In this document: positions 21,889 through 33,473 of the stretch, one piece after another
Numbering within the stretch: position 1 is the stretch's first letter
Layout: each line of letters starts with the position of its first letter
Assembly (NCBI GenBank): GCA_030765055.1
Contig: CM060947.1
Span: forward strand, 63,342,934 to 63,406,933
Origin: Mantis religiosa
Taxonomy: Eukaryota; Arthropoda; Insecta; Mantodea; Mantidae
DNA: 64,000 bases
Reading direction: 5' to 3'
Position numbers and translations under genes: made by a program
The notes under the pieces: model-generated
Database searches by the model: none
Told to the model about the DNA's origin: nothing
The model's input: the letters and a program-made list of their open reading frames with translations, nothing else

Positions 21889-22705
21889 CTATATGCGCAA
21901 GACTTCTTGAGCGTTCGGGTCCCAAGTCCTCATTCGGTAGGTTTCGCCTATTTCCGTAGACACAGATGCCAACAGGTAATGTGCTACACACTGTGACATC
22001 TAGTGGCTAATATGCTAAGCTTTCACACATACGCCATTTAATTTTGAGCAATTTTGAGGTTAATTATTAGCTAACCAGTTTACAACAAATTTAAATGCAA
22101 GACTATGTTGTCAGTGTTATGGCTCTCGAAAGGGGACACGCTATTTTTCGTCTACCTCTGTATAACTTTGATCTGAATGCAATTGAGCTGGCGTGGGCAA
22201 AAATAAAGAATGTTTACAAAATACGCAATGTTAACGAGAGCCACAAATCTGCGGAAACTTGCTATAGAAGCGACGGATCGGGAAGGATACGATAAGAAGG
22301 TCCAAGAGCTGGAAATGCAATATTGGAGAAACGATGGTGTAATAGAAAATGTAATTAATGAAATTATTAACACAATAGAGGATACCGACGATGAAAGTGA
22401 CGCAGTAGACTTGAAAATTGAAGAATCACAAAGCCAGTGAGTGTTTATGGCTGTCATAATATTTATTTTCTACTTTTATGTGTTTCATAACAGTAAATAT
22501 ATTAGCATATCGATTGGAGTTCAATTGTTTGTTGACGCATATCATACCTTCGGCGCATATCTTCGCTTATCTTACCGAAATTTGGCTGATTTGTATTTTT
22601 CTAGGTTGACCACACTGCAGAAACAAAAGCGTGTTAGCTCTCGCTACTTCCCCTCTGCCCGCACCGTAACGTAAATCCAGTGCTCAAGAAATCTTGCGCA
22701 TATAG
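21889..22705 (+). mobile_element. 0.82-kb non-autonomous Tc1-like element, copy 1, nested in LTR
   Basis: Ends are inverted repeats: CTATATGCGCAAGACTTCTT and, at the right, the complement of CTATATGCGCAAGATTTCTT. TA lies on each side (21887-21888, 22706-22707). Only the C-terminal part of a DDE transposase remains: RLPLYNFDLNAIELAWAKIK (about 22152-22211), where E of IELAW is the third catalytic residue of this family, then EATDREGYDKKVQELEMQYW (22274-22333) in another frame. The first two catalytic Asp residues and the DNA-binding domains are deleted. A second copy with the same deletion structure is at 35442-36269. Confidence 0.88.
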
Positions 22706-22926
22706 TACATCGCAAGGCGTTAGAGCGGCAGTTGCTTGTCAATTATTGCGGCAGTCGACGATTAAAGTGTATCGTAGTGATTTCATTCATTTGTTTTCGT
22801 GCAGAAAAACACAGAGTCAGCCTTGAAGACAGCTGATTATCAATTTCACTTGTTTGTACTGCAGCAGTGTTTGAGATTTCTGCAAACCGGATTTCCGAAT
22901 GTACGTAACCCACACTGTCACAGTAT

Positions 22927-23824
22927 GTTTTACGCCAGTAGGCAGTCAAATAGCAAAGGTGAAGTTCTCATGATAAAATATAAGCTAGTCCTGGGTTTTC
23001 TTTGCTATCACACAGGGAGAGGCTCTTCAATATATGTTATAGAAGGCGTATGTGAAAACATTCACATTTACAAATACTTACATATACCGGTATGGCATTT
23101 TATTCAAATCGTACAAAACTCATTTTGTTTCGAACTTAGTTGAAAAATAATATTTGAGAAAGTGCTTAGGAGGTAAATGGAAGTACTGACAAAGTTCCCA
23201 AATTTATATTAAACACAGCAGAAGGTATTTGTGAAAGAAATGCACCATTTCACAGATTTTCACTATGAAATCTGCTAATTCTAATTTCGATAATCGACAA
23301 TAAAGGTTCTAATTCAGAATATTAAGCACAATTGATAAAATCTCTAACTTGCAGGTCATGAATAGCAATTAGTGCATATAGGTATCATACAAGAGGTTGG
23401 GGCGGTTCCAACGTGGGGCGCCATATTTGGAGCGGTTCCCCTCCTTGTGGTTTGGATTTACATCACACGATGCGGTGACATATCTGAAGAAGGATTCGCC
23501 CCGTCGTGAGGTCTACGCCCCACACGCGCAGAAGTTTCACGCTCCCTCGGTGTGGCGACGGGTGTAGAAGCCAAACCTTACCTTGATGTAGAAGCGATGA
23601 ACCTTTCGTCTAAAAGCAGTGAAGATAATGTTTTCGAAGATTTCTATAAATCCTCTCTCCGGCAGCTGCGGCAGCGATGAGATGTGAAACTTCTCAGGCG
23701 TGGTATCGATACAAAAGGGATTTCACTTTTGAGAAACTATGGAATAAAATAATTAATACCGTTTCCCTTTACTTGGAATTATATTTCTCGACATCATTTT
23801 CTTCTTTACATGTGACATTTTCCA

Positions 23825-23826
<2 letters not shown>
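22927..23826. other. Intergenic DNA with a retrotransposon PBS-like sequence
   Basis: At 23406-23423 the minus strand reads TGGCGCCCCACGTTGGAA, very like the primer-binding site of insect Gypsy elements, and GC-rich sequence follows at 23424-23560. No LTR pair or gag/pol was found, so this may be an LTR-end relic or chance. The remainder is AT-rich and unassigned. Confidence 0.3.

Positions 23827-23827
<1 letters not shown>

Positions 23828-23874
<47 letters not shown>
23828..23874. repeat. (TA)n microsatellite
   Basis: An uninterrupted TA run of about 46 bases. Confidence 0.95.
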
Positions 23875-23875
<1 letters not shown>

Positions 23876-24635
23876 CCCTTTACTATATATTAATTTTATC
23901 CTTTTATTTATAAATGATGGAACGGTTTTTTACTTAAATTTTTTATCGTAGCGTCACTTCTTCGATGTATATTTTAAACGTTTTTTAAACATTCATAAAT
24001 GATGAACTCCAATAACTTCTCGTAGTTACAAGAAGTCTTTTACAGAAAACACGTTTAGCCTCTTCGAGAGTTAAAGCCAGAAGAAAAAAAATAAGAATAA
24101 AATCATTGGTTCTTTTTTATGTTTTTGTTGCTAAGCCACTGCAATACTTAATTCTGATTGGTCCTACGTCACAATTTTGGATTTAAATAAACCTAAGCAT
24201 TTGTTGCATCATCTATATGGCCTGCTTGGTTATTAACTTGAGTTACAGATGACCATGTTTACCTAATATGCCCATGTATGCAATATCAGCTTCACGGTAC
24301 ACTAATTAAAATGAATAGATTTAAAAAGATATAATAAAAGAAAGGAACGTACATTTAACAATTTAATAATTTCCGTTGCAAAGTATAGTTACAGAGCGAG
24401 AGTAGCTACAAAATAAAAATGAACATGAGTTGAGCCAATACGGTTATCCCACTAACCTGGTGTTGCCAGTTCCACGGCAAGAGGGCGACAGAGATGGAAG
24501 ATATATCTGACTGTCTCAACCTAGCAAGTATTATAGAGATGCTGACGGAGAAGATCGCTTAATATTTCAGCATGTGTGTGAGAACATACACAATGACTAT
24601 CGCCTAATCTGACCTTATAAAAACCTTCAACTAGA
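23875..24635. other. AT-rich intergenic DNA
   Basis: No gene, repeat or transposon end could be supported. Confidence 0.4.
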
Positions 24636-24639
24636 AAAA

Positions 24640-24880
24640 AGTTCGCGCATTTTTACACCATGAATCTCATGTACTAATGTTATGCATTGTGCGCAGAAAT
24701 TTTAGTCTCAATATCGCTTCTTTCAAGCATAAATTTGCGACCATCATTGGTTATCCTATATTTGAACCCAAGAAATTTCAGAATATTACGCATAGAAGAT
24801 ACAGAATCCATATATTCTATTTCCTCCCTCATTAAATTTGGCAGTTGGATATTCACCCTTGTCATATAAATCATAAATTA
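24640..24880 (-). pseudogene. Tc1-like (DDE_3-type) transposase, small N-terminal fragment
   Basis: The minus strand gives SSMRNILKFLGFKYRITNDG, then RKFMLERSDI (24795-24710). After a one-base frame change it gives ILRLKFLRTMHNIST. The LKELGFKYRKTNDGRKFLMER-type block sits just before the first catalytic Asp in this family. The Asp itself and both flanks are missing. It parallels the blocks at 7660-7710 and near 17255. Confidence 0.65.
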
Positions 24881-25713
24881 TCTACGTGAAACACACTTTT
24901 GAAAATTGTCTAGTTTAGTAGCACGTATTTTAGCTGCCTGATGTTTCCCTGGAGATCTAAATATAAGATATGAAAAGAATATTTGTGGCCTATTTATGTA
25001 AAATCTTATGAGTTGTTTCGCAGTTACTACTAGGCGCACCAGTACCAGGCGTGCTAAGCGTTATATTTACTAACTTTGAAAAGCACGTGTCCACTCTTAA
25101 AAGATCACCACTTTACTGAATGCAAGGTACAAAATGCAACTGCAGCGTAATACGTGTGTGCTTTTCTTCACTGACAGTTAATAATTCCTTTCCATCTAAT
25201 CAGACGCCTTATCATTCTATATTTCCAAAACCAGATGTGCTACAAACGTGGGGTTTGGACAATAATCCTCAGAAAAAATAGCTGTGTGACATGGGAAAAC
25301 AAAAGAATGCTTTAATTGGTATCTTTAGAGTGCGCAAAGAAATTAGCCACATGCTTCGGCAAAGTGAGCCAATATGCGTGCTTAACTGTACAACGTTGCA
25401 CGCACCGCAATGGCTAGTAGCAAGAGAACAGCCACACCTAGCCCCACCTTATGTTCATTCCTATATTTTAGGTACCTTAGATATTCCTGCTTTTTTGGCG
25501 TATTTTACCTGCTGCATTTGGACCTACTACATGCGCAAAACTAAAAAGTTTTTAAGCCATTGCGCTAGCTTAGAAACTGAAGGAATTCCGTGCGTCTCTT
25601 TGTCTAACTGTGGCCTGTGGCCTTCACATCATCCTTTCCTCTTTGGAAGGAATAGAATAATAGATCAATGTAGCTCGCTAGCACGAGGTGTCCCCCGTTG
25701 TGGTATAACATAT
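24881..25713. other. Unassigned region with a 143-codon open frame
   Basis: An ATG-initiated frame at 25291-25722 (plus) begins MGKQKNALIGIFRVRKEISH. It is rich in Cys and His and carries a short hydrophobic stretch (IPAFLAYFTCCIWTYY). I recognise no domain. Its 3' end runs into the SINE A target duplication at 25707. It could be a chance frame or an unrecognised repeat. Confidence 0.3.
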
Positions 25714-25715
25714 AC

Positions 25716-25970
25716 GAAATGAAATGAAATGTGTAGTGTTTAACGCCCACTTTTACTACATACGGCACCGCAGGCGGTGACACTGATGATACAGGAGATG
25801 AAGATGGAGCACCGGTGGAATGAGATGGCGGGGGAAACCGGAGGTCCCGGAGAAAACCCACCAAGCGCCGTGTTGTCCACCACAAATCTCACTTTGCGGC
25901 TGCCTGGGATCGAACCCGGGCCGCCTAGGTAAGAGCCAAGTGTTCTAACCACTGAGCAACGGCGCGGCCT
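25716..25970 (-). mobile_element. SINE A copy 2, intact with 9-bp target duplication
   Basis: The minus strand reads GGCCGCGCCGTTGCTCAGTG (A box TTGCTCAGTGG), with B box GGTTCGATCCC at about 25912-25922, then the conserved body (TGGTGGACAACACGGCGCTTG) and a 3' tail of GAAAT-type repeats. The target duplication AACATATAC is perfect at 25707-25715 and 25971-25979. This is the best-preserved SINE A here and the likely reference for the family. Confidence 0.92.
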
Positions 25971-26034
25971 AACATATACCTTTATCTATGTTATCCACTA
26001 ACAATAATTGGAAGCTATAGCTAGACATTTTTGA

Positions 26035-27125
26035 TTGTGTACGATCTCTTAAGAAAGTAATAACAGATTCGAGTCGTAAGATAGGGAGTTTAATAAAGAA
26101 ACGCATATGGTGTTTGTTGACTTTGAAAAAGTATAGGTAAACCGATGCAAAATGTGGCAAATATTGGAAGAACGAGGATACCCACAACAATTAGTAAAAA
26201 TGATACAATGCTTCTACTTCCAAACAAAAATAAATTTGAGGAACAATGGTAAAATGGCTAAAAAAATTCTTACTAATCAGGGTGTCAGACAAGGGTATAC
26301 TTTATCACCTACACTTTTTAGTATTTATATTGTAGACCTAGTGTGCAAATGGAAGCAGCTAGTGAATGTAGGTTTTAAAATTTCAAATAAAAACTTTTTA
26401 AATATTTTATTGTTTGCTGATGACTTAGTTATACAAAATAGTGAGTCTGCCCTACAAAAATCCATTTTTAAACTTAGTGAACTTTGTAAGCAATATAATA
26501 TGAAAATTTCTTTTATAAAATCAAAGGTAATAGCATTCATTGGGAAAGAGCCAATTAGAACAAAATTAATTATAAATAATCTTTGCGTTGAACAGGTAAG
26601 CCATTTTAACTACTTGGGAACTGATGTTAGTTAGACAAGGAATATGATGTCTACAATAAAATATGCAAATTTCAAAGAGTGTGTGGAACAATAAATAGAA
26701 CATTTAGAAACAAAATACGTAAAGAAACAAAATTAAAGTTCTACAAAGTTATGGCTGTACCTATACTGACATACGGAAGTGAGACTTGGACGTTAACTAA
26801 AAAGCAACAGAGTAAAATACAGGCTTCAGAAATGAAATTCTTGAGAAGTGTGAAAGGATGCACTAAGAGGGACTTAATAAGAAATGAAAATATAAGAGAA
26901 GGGCTGGACATTTTTAGTATGAATGATAGGTTAAAAGATCTCAAACGAAAATGGAAGGAACATGTTAAAAGAATGCCAGATAACAGACTTACAAAACAAA
27001 TATTACAGTATCATCCTAAACGTAGGAGATCGGTGGGCAGACCCAGGAAACGATGGCTGGAGGACTTCGAAGGCGCAACAGGCACTTGATTGCCTATGCC
27101 ATGAAGTGAAGAAGAAGAAGAGTCG
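26035..27125 (+). pseudogene. 5'-truncated LINE, reverse transcriptase to 3' end
   Basis: The coding order is GREFNKETHMVFVDFEKV (motif A, near 26080-26130, stop directly after, usual AYD lost), MWQILEERGYPQQLVKMIQC, GVRQGYTLSPTLFSIYI (motif B), NILLFADDLVIQ (motif C, catalytic FADD intact), and HFNYLGTDVS followed by a stop at 26632-26634. A frameshift then moves to 26679-27089: AVPILTYGSETWTL, KFLRSVKGCTKRDLIRNENI and GRPRKRWLEDFEG, the usual C-terminus. The end is a GAAGTGAAGAAGAAGAAG tail at 27103-27121, typical of LINE 3' termini made of short repeats. Two or more breaks make it non-functional. Confidence 0.88.
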
Positions 27126-28720
27126 TAGGATCCTGCTTCGTGAGATAATAGCTAAAGACATAAGAAATAAATAGGTGTACGTAATAAACTTTCTTATATG
27201 TAACTCTAATGTCGTTTTACACCTGTGTTGCGAGTTTGTATCTACCCTTTGTCTCAAAGGGAGTCCAGACTTGGACAAAACGATGTATCATTGCAGGTGA
27301 TCTCCCACTCACCTCTCAGTTCCGATGTGTGCCCAATTAGCCGGTATATAACGTCATCAATTTCCACTTTAATTATCACAGTACGTAATGAATGGTTCTC
27401 AGTTTCCTTATCAAGGGCTCTTGAAGTTTGGAAACAACGTATTTAGTACAAGTGTATCGGATGAACGTACTGCTGTGTTTGAAGTCCTCTCTCTACCCAA
27501 GCATGACGTTCCTAAACCTTTGTGTGTATACTACTTTAATTTTCAACTTTAAATATTGACGTTTGCTATGTTTACTTATATTATTACATAGACTACATAT
27601 GAAGAAAATGAAGAGAATAGAAGCAGGTGAGGAAAAGCCAGTAAACTTCATAGCAAATGAAAAGGACTTCACAGACTGCGCACAACATAAGAACAATAAT
27701 AGCACCAACAATGTATACACTCAGAGCGAAAAAGGAAACACTGACCAGCGTCATCCCTAGTTCGGGATATGAATTGCATGAACTGTGATTATACTTGCTC
27801 CCCCAATCACTTCATCCACAAACAACCTTCTCTAGACCAAAATTTAAATAACAATTCATTTTATTCCGCAGCAATACGAGTAAAGTGTATACTATTTCTC
27901 AGTTGATTAGCAAAATTTCTCATGTCGGGAAAGAGACCCAATCTGTAAGAGCTATTGGGCTCCTAGATGGTTAGTATTGGTGTCTTGAAGAGGGTTTGGG
28001 ACTCTTTATACATGTAAACTAAGATTGATCAGCTGGTGCTTCCGAAGAATAAGATAGAGGTTTCCTCGAAGAAACCCATGCTGTACTTACTATAGGAGGG
28101 TACCTTAGTACAAAATGAACCATGGAGAAACTACGTCGGTTTTAGTTGTATTCTCGAAGCGACCTGGAAGGGTGTTGCTAGCAATGCAACATTTGTGGCA
28201 GTCATGCCCAACGTTACGAGACGCTGGAATGTCTCCAGGTTAAGTGATCGGATGAACCTATGTATAGCAAACAGTACCACATTTCAGTAGAAAAACCTCT
28301 GCTTCATTTTACCCATAGAACTTAATGAATGTAGTCTATGTGATAACATTCATGACAAGGGTAGTGGTGGTAGTAGTGAGTGGTTGGTGTTTAGGCCTGT
28401 TGACCCACTATAACCTCCAAGTACGTCCAGCCATTGACTTATTTTTTCCTATTTTGTGTTTGTTATTAGGAGTAAGAATCACTTTAAGAATTATTTTTAT
28501 TTTATTTTTAAATCATCCTTTATGTCTAGGACTAACTCTTGTTCTTTATAATAACCTGTTTATAAGTTGTTTTCTATATCATGTTGTTTGTATGTCAATT
28601 TTTGATTTGGAAGAGAAGGTATTTTGTAATCCATTTTCGTTATTAAGACTATATTCAATAAACAAACAATTATTGCAAAATCGGTGGAGTGGCTATTCTA
28701 TTATTGTCGTGTTGCTCAAT
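27126..28720. other. Unassigned intergenic region
   Basis: No recognisable gene. A 148-codon hydrophobic, Leu/Phe-rich frame (28325-28771) lies in T-rich DNA and looks like composition rather than a membrane protein. The segment 27950-28300 is of more even base composition but shows no motif. Confidence 0.35.
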
Positions 28721-28722
28721 AA

Positions 28723-29390
28723 GTTACCATGGCTTCCTCTTTTAACAGAAACCTCTCAGATAACGCACTGATTATTCTTGTAAGAGTAAGAGGGGTACTG
28801 GCGCGCATCTCGAGCATGTACAGTAGTAACGATAGTTCTGTGCCGGTGACCTACTTTCTTCGCGCACTGGAGAGAGTATGTGACCAAGCGTCACTTGAAT
28901 TTTCTGCTAGTGGTAGAAGATGGAAGACAATGCAGCAAGGCCATATTTCACTGAGTCGTCTTTACTAAAACGCATACCTTAAGATATATGAACACTTCAT
29001 CTTAGCCACTGAGAAACAATAGATCTTTACTGTTTTACTTCTTTGCTTTCAGAAATGTTTTAATTTACGGGAAAATAAAAATCTGTGGTGATGCCTTTGT
29101 GGCTTGTAGCGCATGGAAGTGAGTTTGCCGATTCTCGTATGAAGAATGTTTCATCTTCATAGATAACCGTCTCTAAGCCTTTTTATGGCAGGTAAATATG
29201 ACACGCGCCAATTTCTTATATACTTTGTTGTTCCTTGCTTTCTTCCACTTGAAACCTATGCCACTTAAAATTAAGGGAATCTTGATGTTTCAGGAGTTCC
29301 CAAATTTTGACAGTGGGCACAGTTCCACATGGAATATAATCAGTTCCTTATCTGAGAGGTTTCTATTAACAAAGATAAAGCCAGTGTAAC
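28723..29390. mobile_element. 0.67-kb element with long inverted ends
   Basis: The left end (GTTACCATGGCTTCCTC..., then AACAGAAACCTCTCAGATAA) and the right end (complement of GTTACACTGGCTTTATC..., AATAGAAACCTCTCAGATAA) are inverted copies over about 55 bases, roughly 80% alike. The interior has a 79-codon frame at 28729-28968 that begins within the left repeat and matches nothing known to me. It may be a MITE or foldback relic. No target duplication was established. Confidence 0.5.
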
Positions 29391-29615
29391 CGTTTGAGCA
29401 GCACGACTACACTGATACCGACGACAAGAAGGCTACGGTGGTATGAAGGACAGAGGAGCTTTAACTGTTTATCTGCTCTGTAAGTAGATCTGTTTACTAG
29501 GAAATGAGTGTATGAGATTGCATAAGAGTCACTCATACTGCCAGATCTAATGTTTGTTGCAGTAAATGTAGCAATAGGTGTTATTTATGAGTGAGTTATG
29601 TGATAAAACTTGTGT

Positions 29616-30051
29616 AAATTAATTGTTCTTTCACACTGCCGTGTGTAGGTTTAAGTATGGAAAGATAGAGTCAGACTGAAAAATTCAATGCCATAGCCGG
29701 GATTTGAACCACGGATCTTCTGGTTGCCGTCCAGCCGCTCTAACCTTTGAGATACTATGGCCAACGTACCGACATGACATTAAACTCTCCGACTGACTCG
29801 TGTGACACATACCCCTGTATGTGTTTATGAGAACTCCTAAGTGGTTTACCGGGAAAAACATGTGACTCGTGTGACACATACTCCTAAGTGGTTTACCGGG
29901 AAAAACACGAGTCAGTTGGAGAATTTAATGTCATGTCGGCACGTTGGCTGTAGTAGCTCAAGGGTTAGAGTGGCTGGACGGCAACCAGAAGATCCGTGGT
30001 TCAAATCCCGGCCATAGCTTTGAATTTTTCAGTTTGACTCTATCTTTCCAA
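29616..30051. mobile_element. Foldback tRNA-headed repeat, copy 2
   Basis: Starts TTAATTGTTCTTTCACACTG. Inverted arms (29661-29800 and 29920-30050) each hold the tRNA-like head. The right arm has GTAGTAGCTCAAGGGTTAGAG and the B box GGTTCAAATCCC at 29999-30010. The centre is not a simple turn: a block ending GTGGTTTACCGGGAAAAACA occurs twice in direct order (29831-29862 and 29886-29917), so a local duplication has disturbed the symmetry. Confidence 0.78.
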
Positions 30052-30181
30052 CACTTGTGTATTTTAAACGAATCTTCCATCCTTGTTATACATTCCTCTA
30101 GCCTGCCTTCTTGTCTTGGGCAATCAGTACCTCCTCCACACACATACAAAAAGCCATAGGTACACACGCGCGCATACACAA

Positions 30182-30408
30182 ATATTTCTTTTTATATTAG
30201 TATAGATATTATGTCTGATAATTAAGTATCATTCATAATGGTATTACTATATTAATACAAGGTAATGTTAATATATTCTAGTGATATTAATAGTAATTAA
30301 GGATGCTCATCTGCAAAAACAGACTTTGAACCTCTGAACCTTCGACACGAATATTACGGAAGTGCTACTTATAAGGAGCTTCCATCAGTTACAGTAAATA
30401 TGAATATA
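30182..30408. repeat. Local duplication, block 1, copy 1
   Basis: About 90% identical by eye to 32406-32645, from TTTCTTTTTAT to TTACAGTAAATATGAATATA, including CAAAAACAGACTTTGAACC. Same orientation, about 2.2 kb apart. Confidence 0.85.
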
Positions 30409-30445
30409 CAGGTATGCGCCAAAATATATGCACTGATTTTCGGGC

Positions 30446-31655
30446 ATGCGGAAGATGGTGGAGAAAGTGTTTATAGTGGAATATTATTTTCGCTCGTACG
30501 GAAACGGTTATCAAGGCGGGAGGAGTTTAAAGTTAGTGGTGGAACAGTATCTTGAACTCTTCAATAAACCAGCACCTCGCAACACAACTATGCTATCTGT
30601 TCTTAAAAAATTTCGTGTACGGTAGTGTATTATGTCAACGCAAGGAAAGGTCTGGTAGGCCAGTAACGGTGTCCGCAAATGAAATCATGAACGTGTCCTC
30701 CATCAGGTGTTGCAGTCTCCAAGGTGAAGTCTTTGGTGAACATTCCCTGAAATTAAACATCAGCAACACGTTACTTCAGCGACTGTTTAAAGACATAGAT
30801 GGATTTCCGTGCACAATATCCACTCTGACATGCCTCTGCAGTTCCATCATTAGTTGCCTGAACATCGCTTTAATGATTGAATGGTTAAATAATGATGCGG
30901 TTTACCTAGCCAGTTGTACAAAGCCAAACGGGAATTTTGGAATGGTTTCGTGGAAGTTAACCAAACAATTCTGTGTTGCTGGCAGCTATACTGGTCCACG
31001 ATTTTTGGCCATGGTGTACGAGGATCCAGATTTCTTGTTCAACGTGTGGTTCTCCGACGAAAGTGACATTCACTTGGACGGTTTTATTAATCGCCAATCA
31101 ACTCGCTTTATGGGTTTCGAGAGGGCCGACACTGCAGTCCAGAAACCACCACATAGTGTACTTGTGACGATTTGGTGTGCAGTGTCAGGAAACGGTGTGC
31201 TAGGTCCGTATTTCATAGAGAATGGTGATGGTGCACCTCTTACTGTTAAACAGGAAAGCTATAGAAAGATGGTGATTTGGCCAGTAATTCTGGATCTAAG
31301 AATGTTTTGTCGTGAGAGGAACATGCAGATGAATACACAGAAGTTCCAACAAGACTTGCCACACCGCTCGATAGTCTATGCATATGCTGCAAGAATCACC
31401 AGGAGGCTTAATTTCCTGCGGGCCTGAGTTCCCCTACACACCACATTCCTCCGATGCTTACGTGTGGGAAATGTCGAAAGAGAAAGTTTTCGACTGTCCA
31501 GATTCATCCAAAACTGTGACTGCATTACGTCAGAAAGGTCGTCTCGTTCTTCGGAACTCTGCAGCAACCTGCGTTCCGGAATATGTTGCAAAATCTGCGT
31601 GATCGTTATGAACACAGTCTACAGCGCAATGGAGCACATTTTGAATATTTACGCT
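30446..31655 (+). pseudogene. Tc1/mariner-superfamily transposase, frame-shifted
   Basis: A long remnant of a DDE transposase. The N-terminal domain starts at ATG 30446 (EKVFIVEYYFRSYGNGYQGG, LSVLKKFRVR) and stops at 30623-30625. The next frame continues RKERSGRPVTVSANEI, HSLKLNISNTLLQRLFKDID, then VWFSDESDIHLDGFINRQST (first catalytic Asp), HSVLVTIWCAVSGNGVLGPY, and KFQQDLPHRS, where the usual QQDGATPH is altered but Asp kept, to a stop at 31425-31427. A third frame has PYTPHSSDAYVWEMSKEKVF (third Asp region, SPDLSP shortened), and the copy ends RYEHSLQRNGAHFEYLR. The stretch 30854-30997 does not fit the family and recurs alone at 33329-33473, so it may be an insert. Confidence 0.85.
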
Positions 31656-31661
31656 GTCATC

Positions 31662-31886
31662 CACGAAGGTGGCCCGGGTTCGATCCCAGGTGACCGAAAG
31701 TGAGATTTGTGGTGGACAATATGGCGCTGGGGCGGGTTTTCTCCGGAACCTCCGGTTTCCCCCGCCATCTCATTCCACCGGTGCTCTATCTTCATCTCAT
31801 ATATCATCAGTGTCACCGCCTGCGATGCCGTATGTAGTAAAAGTGTGTGTTAAACACTACACATTTCATTTCTATACCTAAGGTAA
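31662..31886 (+). mobile_element. SINE A copy 3, 5'-truncated
   Basis: Starts at GGTGGCCCGGGTTCGATCCC (B box) right after the transposase C-terminus. The A box is missing. The body and 3' end (GTTAAACACTACACATTTC) match 25716-25970. Losing the A box should prevent transcription. Confidence 0.88.
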
Positions 31887-31916
31887 TGGCAATAAGAGTA
31901 ACATAATTTCCAGTAC

Positions 31917-32399
31917 TGTCGCGGCAACAGGCATAAAAGTTTCGGCACAAATAGATAATAGACAGCGGATAATGTTCCACGAGCTTGCATAAACAGTTAA
32001 CGATAGCGCGGCTAGTGTACACAAAGTGGCCGGCAGATGAAGATAGCTCAGATGAAGGACTCGCCGGCACAGATAGGATTTCATGTTTGGAAGTTTCGAG
32101 AGATATCTCGATTGACAGAGAATAATTCTTTTTCTGATTTGCTCAAGAAGTCTCTAGAATTATGAATGAGATATATAAAGGATTGTGACACGCCAGCAGG
32201 ACAATTTTATAAAACAGTGAGTTAAGTAGTGTAACAAGGGTGTTGTTGTAACGAGAGCTGATCATAACGTTGTTTGTTGTGTTGTGTATGTGACGTACTG
32301 TTGTTACGAGAGACTTGATCAGTGTATTTCTACGGAAATAAAGAACATTTAGAACTTCTGCAAATTGGATTTTTAATTCTACGAACCCACAAAATCACA
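31917..32399 (+). mobile_element. Solo LTR 3
   Basis: 483 bp, TGTCGCGGCAACAGG to ACGAACCCACAAAATCACA, with a perfect GTAC duplication at 31913-31916 and 32400-32403. TATA box ATATATAAAGG at about 32171-32181 and polyadenylation signal AATAAAG at about 32337-32343, giving a U3-R-U5 layout. No coding region is attached. Confidence 0.92.
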
Positions 32400-32405
32400 G
32401 TACTG

Positions 32406-32645
32406 TATTTCTTTTTATAATATTAGTATAGGAAATATGTCTCATAATCGCAAGATATTAAGAATTATTAATAATGGTATTACTAATATTAATACAAGGT
32501 AATGTTAGTATATTCTAGTGATAATAATAGTAATTAAGGATCCTCATCTGCAAAAACAGACTTTGAACCTCTGAACCTTCTACACGAGTATTGCGGAAGT
32601 GCTGTTTATAAGGAGCTTCCATCAGTTACAGTAAATATGAATATA
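32406..32645. repeat. Local duplication, block 1, copy 2
   Basis: Partner of 30182-30408, starting two bases after the GTAC flank of solo LTR 3. Confidence 0.85.
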
Positions 32646-33328
32646 TGCTAGCGTTATGTGTGTGCAGTATGAATGTAATACTCTGATATATACCTACAGG
32701 GGTCCTAACACCGCGTGGAAATAATAAAATCCTCCAACCATCCCATCCTGGAAGGCTGGTAACCCTTTCTCACACAGACACAATAAATACATCTATAACA
32801 ATAAAACATTAATAATAAAATCAATTAAAGAGACATGTATATATACATATATATATGGCTTTGCCCTTCGGGGCAGGCGGGAACTACAGAGGAAACCAAT
32901 TCACATGTTTTTAGGCGTTTATATGAAAAATCGCGCTGTCATATAACGTGCATTCCCTCTCGCTACTCTGTGTCTCTCTTTTTTGTTCCTTTTTAACCTT
33001 TCACGTTTTCAAACTGAGAGCATTTCACATTCATCCCCTGAAACCCTCTCTCACACAATTCATCTCTTTCCCCCTCTAGGGCACGTACAGAAATATTAAA
33101 TCATCCAATCGTTTATGAAGATGGATACGTAGATGTGAAATTAATGTTAGGGCAGTGATCGAAGCTCCATCTATTTGGGAGTGCTAGTATTACTTTCTAG
33201 GAGCGCTGTACAGAAGTGGGGGAGAAATAGCCCTAGAGATGAGAGCTATTCAGAAGCTCTTGTACCAAAAACTGACCATCACTCCAGCTTTGTGAATATT
33301 TCTGTGGTCCCCAGTGCCACGGAAGTGA
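32646..33328. other. Unassigned spacer between duplicated blocks
   Basis: No similarity to the matching spacer 30409-30853, which holds transposase sequence. Contains a short TATATACATATATATAT run near 32839 and no supported gene. Confidence 0.4.
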
Positions 33329-33473
33329 ATTGCCTGAACATTGCTTTAATGATTAAGTGGCTAAGTAATGATGCGGTATATCTAGCCAGTTGTGCAAAGC
33401 CAAACGGGGATTTTGGAATGGTTTCGTGGACGTTAAGCAAACATTTCTGTGTTGCTTGCAGCTATACTGGTCC
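33329..33473. repeat. Local duplication, block 2, copy 2
   Basis: About 90% identical by eye to 30854-30997 (TTGCCTGAACATYGCTTTAA to GCAGCTATACTGGTCC). The distance between copies is 2,475, against about 2,225 for block 1. Confidence 0.85.

Noticed and set aside
25291..25722. 143-codon open frame as a gene
   Set aside because: No recognisable domain, and its end lies in the SINE A target duplication. Kept only as an unassigned region.
28325..28771. 148-codon hydrophobic frame that could suggest a membrane protein
   Set aside because: T-rich DNA makes Leu/Phe-rich frames by chance; there is no family motif and the end overlaps an inverted repeat.
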